DNA of 5,888 nucleotides from Parvularculaceae bacterium (lineage in GTDB: Bacteria; Pseudomonadota; Alphaproteobacteria; Caulobacterales; Parvularculaceae). The notes beneath the pieces were generated by a model. The model ran no database searches. It had not been told where the DNA came from and saw only the letters and a list, made by a program, of their open reading frames with translations. Positions 1 through 5,409 of the stretch are shown here, piece by piece. The translations under genes were made by a program, and so were the position numbers. The stretch is taken from NCBI GenBank assembly GCA_013389125.1, contig JACADX010000338.1, positions 1-5,888 on the forward strand, written 5' to 3'. The stretch's first letter is position 1, and every line of letters begins with the position of its first letter.

Positions 1-310
1 CCCCGACCGGGTCGACCCGGAAGAAGCGTTCGTCGCGGCGCTCTCAAGCTGTCACCTTCTGACCTTCCTTGCGATCGCTTCGAAGAAGAAGCTCGTCGTC
101 GACGCCTATCACGATCGCGCCGTCGGCCGCATGGACAAGAACGCGCAAGGAAAGCTCGCGGTGACGAGCGTCGATCTTCACCCGCAGGTGACGTTCGCGC
201 CGGGCGTCGAGGTTGACGCAGCGACCTTGAAGAAAATGCACCATGACGCGCATGAAAACTGCTTCATCGCCAATTCGGTGAAGACGCTCGTCATCGTGCA
301 TTCGAAATAG
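1..310 (+). CDS. OsmC family peroxiredoxin-like protein (3' part, start outside window)
   Basis: Reading from base 2, an open frame of 102 codons ends at TAG 308-310; the 5' end is cut by the window. Two family landmarks are visible: SSCHLLTFLAIA, with its cysteine at window residue 17, and HENCFIANSV, with its cysteine at residue 87. These match the two redox cysteines of OsmC/Ohr proteins, which reduce organic and hydrogen peroxides in the cytoplasm as dimers. The HENCFIANS form is typical of the general OsmC branch rather than classical Ohr; that assignment is from memory of the family. About one third of a usual 140-150 residue protein is missing at the N-terminus. The stop codon merges with the ribosome binding site of the next gene, so the two are very likely co-transcribed. 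The family is near certain, the substrate unknown. Confidence 0.9.
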   Translation, partial: PDRVDPEEAFVAALSSCHLLTFLAIASKKKLVVDAYHDRAVGRMDKNAQGKLAVTSVDLHPQVTFAPGVEVDAATLKKMHHDAHENCFIANSVKTLVIVHSK

Positions 311-313
311 GAG
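309..313 (+). promoter_or_regulatory. Shine-Dalgarno AGGAG that fixes the TTG start of the SDR gene
   Basis: AGGAG overlaps the TAG stop of the OsmC gene and sits 6 nt before TTG at 320-322. The next in-frame ATG is at codon 41, inside the nucleotide-binding fold and past the glycine motif, so the TTG start is well supported. Confidence 0.75.
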
Positions 314-319
314 TCCGTC

Positions 320-1231
320 TTGATCCGCTTCGACGGCAGGGTCGCGATCGTCACCGGCGCCGGCGCCGGGCTCGGCCGCAGCCACGCGCTGGCGCTCGCC
401 GCGCGCGGCGCGAAAATCGTCGTCAACGATCTCGGGGCGATGCGCGACGGAACCGGCGCAACGCTTTCGGCGGCGGAGGCGGTTGTCAAGGAGATTGTCG
501 ACAAGGGCGGCGCGGCGATCGCCGACGGCGCCGACGTGACGAAGGAGGCCGAAGTCGCTGCAATGGCCGATGCGGCGATGAAGAAATGGGGCCGCATCGA
601 CATTCTCGTCAACAACGCCGGGATCCTCAGGGACAAGACCTTCGCCAAGATGGAGATGAGCGATTTTCGCGTCGTCGTTGATGTCCACCTCGTCGGCACG
701 GCGATCTGCGCCAAGGCGGTCTGGGAGATCATGCGCCAGCAGAATTACGGGCGCATCGTCTGCACGTCGTCGCCGTCGGGCCTTTACGGCATTTTCGGAC
801 AGGCGAATTACGGCGCCGCGAAAGCCGGCATGATCGGCTTCATGAACGCGCTGCATCTTGAAGGCGGGAAATACAATATCCGCGTCAACATCCTCTCGCC
901 GTCGGCGCGCACCCGCATGACCGAGGACATCGGCATCCCCGAAAATCTTCTCGCGATGATGACGCCGGAGGCGATCACGGCGGGGCTCTTATACCTCGTC
1001 AGCGACGACGCGCCGTCGCGCGCCATCCTGTCTTGCGCCGCGGGCGGCTACGCCAGAGCCTATGTCGCCGAAACCGAGGGCGTCTATCTGCCGCCCGCCG
1101 AGCAGACGCCGGAGAATATCGCGGCGAACTGGGCGACGATTTCCGACCAATCGACAGTCCGCTATTATGAGACCAGCGCCGGCCCGAACATGAATTTCAT
1201 CGCGAAGGCGCAGGCTTTCGCCCGAAAATAG
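320..1231 (+). CDS. SDR family 3-hydroxyacyl-CoA dehydrogenase, MFE-2/HSD17B4 type
   Basis: The 303-residue protein is a classical short-chain dehydrogenase. It has the cofactor motif TGAGAGLG (residues 12-19), NNAG (98-101), and a catalytic set that reads as Ser151, Tyr164 and Lys168 in SSPSGLYGIFGQANYGAAK. The FGQANYxAAK block, the early NDLG (36-39) and the DGTG that follows are characteristic of the dehydrogenase domain of peroxisomal multifunctional enzyme type 2. That domain oxidises (3R)-hydroxyacyl-CoA to 3-ketoacyl-CoA with NAD+. No hydratase or sterol-carrier domain follows; the C-terminal 60 residues or so are the usual extension of this group. Translation starts at TTG. The thiolase 12 nt downstream is a natural next step, cleaving the 3-ketoacyl-CoA. 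Family and NAD-type chemistry are secure; chain length, stereochemistry and physiological substrate are inferred. Confidence 0.88.
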   Translation: MIRFDGRVAIVTGAGAGLGRSHALALAARGAKIVVNDLGAMRDGTGATLSAAEAVVKEIVDKGGAAIADGADVTKEAEVAAMADAAMKKWGRIDILVNNAGILRDKTFAKMEMSDFRVVVDVHLVGTAICAKAVWEIMRQQNYGRIVCTSSPSGLYGIFGQANYGAAKAGMIGFMNALHLEGGKYNIRVNILSPSARTRMTEDIGIPENLLAMMTPEAITAGLLYLVSDDAPSRAILSCAAGGYARAYVAETEGVYLPPAEQTPENIAANWATISDQSTVRYYETSAGPNMNFIAKAQAFARK

Positions 1232-1243
1232 GAACGCCGCAAT

Positions 1244-2440
1244 ATGCGTGAAGCCGTCATCGTCTCGACCGCCAGAACCCCGATCGGCAAGGCCTATCGC
1301 GGCGCCTTCAACGCCACGGGCGCGCAGGCGCTTGGCGCGCATGCGATCAAGCATGCCGCCGCGCGCGCCAAGGTCGAGCTCGAAGAGATCGAGGATGTCG
1401 TCATCGGCTGCGCGATCCAGCAGGGAACGGCGTTCCAGAACGTCGCGCGCCAGTGCGCCTTGCGCGCCGGCTTGCCGATCGGCGTTTCCGGCATGTCGCT
1501 CGACCGGCAATGCGCGTCGGGCATGATGGCGATCGCGACGGCGGCAAAAGAGGTGATTGTCGACAACATGCAGATTGCGGTCGGCGGCGGCGTCGAGTCG
1601 ATTTCGACGAACCAGACCGCCAGCATGTTCGTGCGGCCGGACAAATGGCTCCTTGAGCATATGCCCGCGACCTACATGCAGATGATCGAGACCGCGGAGA
1701 TCGTCGCCGAGCGCTACAAGGTCTCCCGCGACGCGCAGGACGAATTCGCGCTGCAGTCGCAGCAGCGAACGCACGCGGCGCAACAGGCCGGCAAGTTCAA
1801 CGACGAGATCGTGCCGCTTCCCGCGGTCATGCAGATGACCGACAAGGCGACCGGCGCCACGTCCGATCACGCGGTCACGATTGAAAAGGATGAGGGCAAT
1901 CGCCCCGAAACGACGCTTGAAGCGCTCAAGGGCCTCAAACCCGTCTTTAAGGGCGGCCAGAAAATCACTGAGGGAAAGCACATCACCGCAGGCAACGCGT
2001 CGCAACTTTCCGACGGCGCTTCGGCGGCCGTCGTCATGGAGGCGAAGGAAGCGGCCAGGCGCGGGCTGGCGCCGCTCGGGATCTATCGCGGCATGGCGGT
2101 CGCCGGCACGCACCCTGACGAAATGGGCATCGGGCCCGTCTACGCCGTTCCGAAGCTTCTCCAGAAATTCGGCCTCAAGATCGGCGACATCGGCCTTTGG
2201 GAGCTGAACGAGGCCTTCGCGGTGCAGGTCATCTATTGCCGCGACCGGCTCGGCATTCCGAACGAGCTCTTGAACGTCAATGGCGGCGCGATTGCGATCG
2301 GCCATCCCTACGGCATGTCGGGCGCGCGCATGGTCGGCCACGCGCTCATCGAGGGAAGGCGCCGCAAGGCGAAATACGTCGTTTGCACCATGTGCGTCGG
2401 CGGCGGCATGGGGGCGGCGGGATTGTTTGAAGTCGCGTAA
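1244..2440 (+). CDS. thiolase (acetyl-CoA acyltransferase / C-acetyltransferase)
   Basis: The 398-residue protein has the normal length and full catalytic set of a degradative or biosynthetic thiolase. The nucleophile is Cys90 in LDRQCASG, with NEAFA at 322-326, His354 in GHPYGMSG, and the proton-shuttling Cys384 in CVGGGMG. The N-terminus MREAVIVSTARTPIG is standard. It should cleave 3-ketoacyl-CoA with CoA to give acetyl-CoA plus a shortened acyl-CoA, or run in reverse to condense two acetyl-CoA. Its place directly after a 3-hydroxyacyl-CoA dehydrogenase favours beta-oxidation, but a role in polyhydroxybutyrate or ketone-body metabolism cannot be excluded. AGGA at 1230-1233, merged with the preceding TAG stop, lies 10 nt before the ATG. 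No hydratase or acyl-CoA dehydrogenase is seen in the window. Confidence 0.93.
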   Translation: MREAVIVSTARTPIGKAYRGAFNATGAQALGAHAIKHAAARAKVELEEIEDVVIGCAIQQGTAFQNVARQCALRAGLPIGVSGMSLDRQCASGMMAIATAAKEVIVDNMQIAVGGGVESISTNQTASMFVRPDKWLLEHMPATYMQMIETAEIVAERYKVSRDAQDEFALQSQQRTHAAQQAGKFNDEIVPLPAVMQMTDKATGATSDHAVTIEKDEGNRPETTLEALKGLKPVFKGGQKITEGKHITAGNASQLSDGASAAVVMEAKEAARRGLAPLGIYRGMAVAGTHPDEMGIGPVYAVPKLLQKFGLKIGDIGLWELNEAFAVQVIYCRDRLGIPNELLNVNGGAIAIGHPYGMSGARMVGHALIEGRRRKAKYVVCTMCVGGGMGAAGLFEVA

Positions 2441-2809
2441 ATGGCGATCGACGACGCGGCGATCCATGCGCTGATCCGCGAAGTGCCGAAAGGCGAGGTC
2501 GCGAGCTATGGCATGATCGCGAGCCTCCTGCCCGGCGTCGGCCCGCGGCAGGTCGCGCGCGCGATGCGTTCGGCGCCGAAAGATCTTCGCTGGTATCGGA
2601 TCATCACCGCGTCAGGCGCGCCGGCGGACCATTCGGGCGCCAAGGAGCAGCGTCGCCTGTTGAAGAGGGAAGGCGTCGCGTTCCGGAAGAACGGCGCCGT
2701 CGACTGGGCGGCGCACCGCTGGCAAGGGCCGTCACAGAAATGGATCGACAGATCCGGCGCCGACATTCATGACGTGATGGAGACGATCGCCGGCTGGGGC
2801 CGCAAATGA
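2441..2809 (+). CDS. MGMT-family alkyltransferase-like protein (ATL), no catalytic cysteine
   Basis: The 122-residue protein is the DNA-binding domain of the O6-alkylguanine-DNA alkyltransferase family without the N-terminal domain. GEVASYGMIASLL holds the nucleotide-flipping tyrosine (Tyr23). PRQVARAMR contains Arg36, the equivalent of the arginine finger. The acceptor motif PCHR of true alkyltransferases is replaced by RWYRI, with Trp51 at the cysteine position, so alkyl transfer is not possible. Known ATL proteins, such as fission yeast Atl1 and E. coli YbaZ, carry PWHR; they bind O6-alkylguanine lesions and hand them to nucleotide excision repair. The same role is inferred here. The histidine of the motif is also changed, to Tyr52. 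The start ATG abuts the thiolase stop with only a weak upstream purine stretch, suggesting reinitiation. The tail after residue 97 is not assigned. Confidence 0.85.
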   Translation: MAIDDAAIHALIREVPKGEVASYGMIASLLPGVGPRQVARAMRSAPKDLRWYRIITASGAPADHSGAKEQRRLLKREGVAFRKNGAVDWAAHRWQGPSQKWIDRSGADIHDVMETIAGWGRK

Positions 2810-3483
2810 CGGACATCAACATCGCCTTCGTTCTCTTCCCAAATGTCACGCAGCTCGATTTCACCGGGCCATTGCAGGTGTTGTCGCGGGTTCCCGGCGC
2901 GAAGGTTCACATTGTCGCGAAGACCTTGTCGCCGATCGCGACCGACGCCGCCCTGACGCTCAATCCGACGACGACGTTTCGCGATTGTCCGCCCGTTGAC
3001 GTGCTTGTCGTCCCCGGAGGCTTCGGCGTCGACGATGCGATGAACGATCCCGAATTGATGGGCTTCGTCAAGCGCGAGGCCGCGCGCGCGAAATATGTGA
3101 CGAGCGTGTGCACCGGGGCTTTCGTTCTCGGCGCAGCCGGTCTCCTCAAAGGCAGGCGCGCGACGACGCACTGGGCCTATCATGACGAACTCGGCCGCGT
3201 CGGCGCGATCCCGGTCAAGGCCCGCGTCGTGCGCGACGGGAGCCTTTTCACCGGCGGCGGCGTCACGGCGGGCATAGACTTCGCGTTCACGCTCGCGGCC
3301 GAACTTGCGGGCGAAGACGCCGCCAAGGCGATCCAGCTCGGTCTTGAATATGATCCCGCGCCGCCCTTTGACGCCGGCGCGCCGGAAAAGGCGAACGCGG
3401 CGACGCGCGACGCGACGGCCGGGCGTTACGCCGGTCGCCTTCAAGCGTTCCGGTTCGCTCTCACACGGGCGTTATCCGCATGA
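2806..3483 (+). CDS. DJ-1/PfpI family protein, isonitrile hydratase-like
   Basis: The 225-residue protein belongs to the class I glutamine amidotransferase-like DJ-1/PfpI superfamily. The nucleophile elbow is SVCTGAFVLGAAGLL, with Cys102 and Thr103, followed by TTHW (120-123). The N-terminus carries QLDFTGP with Asp18. The Asp/Cys/Thr set and the overall length fit isocyanide hydratase (InhA) of Pseudomonas, which hydrates isonitriles to N-formamides. The same fold is also the sensor half of GlxA-type AraC regulators, but no helix-turn-helix domain follows here. Its ATG overlaps the stop of the ATL gene (ATGA, 4 nt), so translation is probably coupled, and it closes the operon. Superfamily membership is near certain. 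The isonitrile hydratase call is by motif only, and glyoxalase-like or chaperone roles of other DJ-1 relatives remain possible. Confidence 0.85.
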   Translation: MTDINIAFVLFPNVTQLDFTGPLQVLSRVPGAKVHIVAKTLSPIATDAALTLNPTTTFRDCPPVDVLVVPGGFGVDDAMNDPELMGFVKREAARAKYVTSVCTGAFVLGAAGLLKGRRATTHWAYHDELGRVGAIPVKARVVRDGSLFTGGGVTAGIDFAFTLAAELAGEDAAKAIQLGLEYDPAPPFDAGAPEKANAATRDATAGRYAGRLQAFRFALTRALSA

Positions 3484-3509
3484 AAAAACCGTCAGAACTT
3501 GCCTGACGG
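3484..3509 (-). terminator. hairpin with T-tract on the minus strand
   Basis: CCGTCAG (3489-3495) and CTGACGG (3503-3509) form a perfect 7-bp stem around a 7-nt loop. On the minus strand the stem is followed at once by six T residues (3488-3483), the layout of an intrinsic terminator. On the plus strand no T-tract follows. It begins at the stop of the DJ-1 family gene. No minus-strand gene is seen just upstream of it, so its target would be antisense or read-through transcription. It could also act as a 3' end structure or operator for plus-strand genes. Confidence 0.4.
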
Positions 3510-3558
3510 CCCAATTTCGGCCCAATAGGTTGATCGAATTCGGCAAGACTGAGATGAC

Positions 3559-3563
3559 GGAGG
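3559..3563 (+). promoter_or_regulatory. Shine-Dalgarno GGAGG for the SYLF gene
   Basis: GGAGG lies 4 nt before ATG 3568. This favours that start over the second in-frame ATG at 3580, for which the spacing would be 16 nt. Confidence 0.7.
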
Positions 3564-3567
3564 ATTT

Positions 3568-4119
3568 ATGACCGCGACCATGAAAGGCTTTCTTTTCGCG
3601 CTCGCCGCCTGTCTCTTCGCCTTTGCGGGTTCGGCCGACGCCGCTTCGAAATCGAAGATCGACCGCCGGGTCGACAAGGCGCTCGCCGAGTTCCGCGATC
3701 AGATCGGCGGCGCCGACGCCGTCTTGAGCCGCGCGGCGGGCGTTCTTGTCTTTCCTTCGATCAAGAAGGCGGGAATTGGGATTGGCGGCGAATATGGCGA
3801 GGGCGCGCTCCGCATCGGCGGACGCACGGTCGCCTATTATTCGTCGGCGGCGGCGTCGATCGGCTTTCAGCTCGGCGCGCAGGCGCGCCGCCAGATCATC
3901 GTGTTCCTCGATCAAAAAGCGCTCGAAAAGTTTCGCGCCAGCGACGGATGGGATATAGGCGTTGACGCCTCGGTGGCGGTCGTGACGCTCGACGCCGGCG
4001 GCCAGATCGACACCAAGGAGCTCAACCAGCCGATCGTCGCCTTCATCTTCGACGGCAAGGGGCTGATGTACAACCTCGCCCTCGAAGGCTCAAAGATCAG
4101 CCGCATTCATGAGGATTAG
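3568..4119 (+). CDS. secreted SYLF-domain (YSC84-like) lipid-binding protein
   Basis: The 183-residue protein opens with a signal peptide: basic Lys6, a hydrophobic stretch at about 7-21, then SADA/A, giving likely cleavage after residue 25. A LAAC sequence ending at Cys15 resembles a lipobox, but the hydrophobic stretch continues past it, so signal peptidase I is preferred. The rest is a SYLF domain, recognised by AAGVLVFPSIKKAGIGIGGEYGEG (from about residue 56), YYSSAAASIGFQLGAQ (90-105), the LDQKALEKF segment (114-122) and the C-terminal EGSKISRI. Eukaryotic members bind phosphoinositides and actin. Bacterial ones are exported proteins of poorly known role, probably acting in the periplasm or at the outer membrane. 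It has its own strong ribosome binding site after an 84-nt spacer, so it is probably a separate transcription unit. It converges on the adenine deaminase gene. Confidence 0.88.
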   Translation: MTATMKGFLFALAACLFAFAGSADAASKSKIDRRVDKALAEFRDQIGGADAVLSRAAGVLVFPSIKKAGIGIGGEYGEGALRIGGRTVAYYSSAAASIGFQLGAQARRQIIVFLDQKALEKFRASDGWDIGVDASVAVVTLDAGGQIDTKELNQPIVAFIFDGKGLMYNLALEGSKISRIHED

Positions 4120-4120
4120 C

Positions 4121-4198
4121 GCGGCGTGCGCAAAAGTGTGCGCGGTTTTGCGCAAGTGAGGCGCGAAGCGGCGAACGCCGCGCAAATCAAAGCCAAGA
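4121..4198. repeat. degenerate first unit of the structured repeat cluster
   Basis: It starts 1 nt after the SYLF stop. It shares the opening GCGGCGTGCGC, the core GTGTGCGCGGTT and the closing ACGCCGCG with the two later units, but differs between them by an insertion and lacks the second, GAGC-type hairpin. TGCGCAAAA (4127-4135) and TTTTGCGCA (4146-4154) form a perfect 9-bp stem around a 10-nt loop. GCGGCGT (4121-4127) can alternatively pair with ACGCCGC (4175-4181), and GCGGCG/CGCCGC (4168-4181) forms a local alternative. It may help end transcription of the SYLF gene, although no long T-run follows. Confidence 0.7.
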
Positions 4199-4296
4199 GC
4201 GGCGTGCGCTGAAGTGTGCGCGGTTCAGCTCGTAAACGCCGCGACAAACAAGGATTAGAGCAAGCGCCCTGATTCCGAATCATGGCGCGAAGCTCT
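4198..4296. repeat. 99-bp structured repeat, copy 1
   Basis: This copy matches 4299-4397 at a 101-bp period with three mismatches (positions 4230, 4270 and 4271 against their partners). It holds two hairpins. The first spans 4199-4242: GCGGCGT and GCGCTGAA pair with TTCAGCTC and ACGCCGC across a GTAA bulge, with one mismatch at 4230. The second spans 4255-4298: TTAGAGC/GCTCTAA, GCGCC/GGCGC and TGATTC/GAATCA. The second hairpin resembles GAGC...GCTC palindromes scattered between genes in alphaproteobacteria; this comparison is from memory. No open reading frame in it looks real. Confidence 0.9.
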
Positions 4297-4298
4297 AA

Positions 4299-4397
4299 AG
4301 CGGCGTGCGCTGAAGTGTGCGCGGTTCAGCGCGTAAACGCCGCGACAAACAAGGATTAGAGCAAGCGCCCCTATTCCGAATCATGGCGCGAAGCTCT
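4299..4397. repeat. 99-bp structured repeat, copy 2, running into the adenine deaminase gene
   Basis: This copy matches the preceding one with three differences. Its first hairpin (4300-4343) is perfectly paired in the inner 8 bp, because 4331 is G where copy 1 has T. Its second hairpin (from 4356) has lost one central pair through 4372 T, and the outermost TAA pairs, because the sequence after 4397 is gene-specific. Bases 4381-4397 are also coding sequence on the minus strand. Lying between convergent genes, the cluster could serve as a two-way transcript end, though T-tracts are absent. Confidence 0.9.
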
Positions 4398-5409
4398 GGA
4401 CCGGCGTCTTTTCGATCGCTGCAAGATGCGCGCGCTTTTGGCCTTCCGGGAGAAAAGAGCCTAGAAAGCTGTTGCGCGCCAGAGCGCGGATGTCATCCGC
4501 GTCAAGATCGAGCGCTTCGATCACGCTTGCGAAATTCGCATTCATGTAGCCGCCGAAATAGGCGGGATCGTCGGAATTGACCGTCGCGCGAAGGCCGAGA
4601 TCGAGCATCCGTTTCAGCGGGTGCGCGCGCATATCCTTGACGACGCAAAGCTTCAGATTGGAAAGCGGGCAAACGGTCAGCGTCATTTCGGTATCGCGAA
4701 GGCGCGCCACGAGCGCATCGTCCTCAAGGGAACGATTTCCATGGTCGAGGCGGTCGATCTTCAGGAGATCAAGCGAATTTCGCACGTAATCGGGCGGACC
4801 TTCTTCGCCGGCGTGCGCGCAAAGCTTCAGCCCGCGCTCCTTCGCCGCCGCGAAAACGCTTGCGAATTTTTCCGGCGGATGGCCGACTTCCGTTGAATCG
4901 AGGCCGACGCCGGCGATGTCGCCGAGCCAGGGCTCAGCCTCTTTCAAGGTCGCGAGCGCCTCCGCCTCGGAAAGATGGCGCAGGAAGCACATGATGAGTT
5001 TCGACGTCACGCCGAATTGCGGAACGCTCAGTTTAAGGGCCGTCAGAACGCCGCTGATCGTCACGTCGAAAGGAATCCCGCGCGCCGTGTGGCCTTGCGG
5101 ATCGAAGAAAATCTCCGCATGACGCACGTTGTCGGCGCGCGCGCGATTGAGATAGGCGATCGTCAGGTCGAAGAAGTCCTCCTCGGTCCGAAGGACGTTC
5201 ATCCCCTGATAATAGATGTCGAGAAAATCCTGAAGGTTTGAGAACCGGTACGCGGCGCGAACGTCCTCGACCGACTTGAAAGGAATGTCGACCGCGTTGC
5301 GCTTTGCGAGCGCGAACAGCATTTCAGGCTCAAGGCTCCCTTCGATGTGAAGGTGCAGCTCGGCTTTCGGCAGGCGCCGCGCAAGGTCGATGAGCGCCGA
5401 CCTCTTCAT
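4381..5409 (-). CDS. adenine deaminase (adenosine deaminase superfamily)
   Basis: The 342-residue protein is a zinc-dependent purine deaminase. Metal ligands are His19 and His21 in ELHLHIEG, His199 in CAHAGEEG and Asp280 in NSDDP. Glu202 and His223 (DHGNR) are catalytic, and Asp281 is paired with Asp280. Several blocks resemble fungal adenine deaminase Aah1 more than adenosine deaminase: NLQDFLDIYYQGMNVL, FDPQGHTARGI, SKLIMCFLRHL and SDDPAYFGGY. It should therefore convert adenine to hypoxanthine plus ammonia in cytoplasmic purine salvage. Adenosine specificity is the main alternative. The start at 5409 gives a family-length protein beginning MKRSALIDLARRLPKAELHLH. There is no Shine-Dalgarno, but the ATG overlaps the stop of the upstream membrane protein gene (ATGA), so translation is likely coupled. 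The frame stays open further upstream, but that part reads as arginine-rich antisense-like sequence. The last residues SFAP and the stop lie in the repeat. Confidence 0.92.
   Translation of the reverse strand: MKRSALIDLARRLPKAELHLHIEGSLEPEMLFALAKRNAVDIPFKSVEDVRAAYRFSNLQDFLDIYYQGMNVLRTEEDFFDLTIAYLNRARADNVRHAEIFFDPQGHTARGIPFDVTISGVLTALKLSVPQFGVTSKLIMCFLRHLSEAEALATLKEAEPWLGDIAGVGLDSTEVGHPPEKFASVFAAAKERGLKLCAHAGEEGPPDYVRNSLDLLKIDRLDHGNRSLEDDALVARLRDTEMTLTVCPLSNLKLCVVKDMRAHPLKRMLDLGLRATVNSDDPAYFGGYMNANFASVIEALDLDADDIRALARNSFLGSFLPEGQKRAHLAAIEKTPVQSFAP

Noticed and set aside
44..856. Long minus-strand open frames opposite the OsmC and SDR genes
   Set aside because: Composition is that of antisense shadows. 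The plus-strand proteins carry clear family motifs across the same bases.
989..2467. A 492-codon open frame on the minus strand opposite the thiolase gene
   Set aside because: Its product is rich in Arg, Asp, His and Ala with no recognisable motif, as expected opposite a gene with strong G/C third-position bias. The plus-strand thiolase has all catalytic residues.
2767..3444. A 225-codon minus-strand frame opposite the DJ-1 family gene
   Set aside because: Arg-rich antisense shadow without motifs; the plus-strand gene is well supported.
3500..3528. Possible promoter TTGCCT - 17 nt - CAATAG before the SYLF gene
   Set aside because: Only a few positions agree with consensus and the -10 match is poor, so it was not listed as a feature.
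4121..4397. CRISPR array or integrase attachment site
   Set aside because: Only two to three adjoining units of about 100 bp with internal hairpins, no regular unique spacers, no cas genes, integrase or tRNA.
4317..4580. An 87-codon plus-strand frame starting in the repeat
   Set aside because: It runs antisense into the adenine deaminase gene and has no ribosome binding site or family resemblance.
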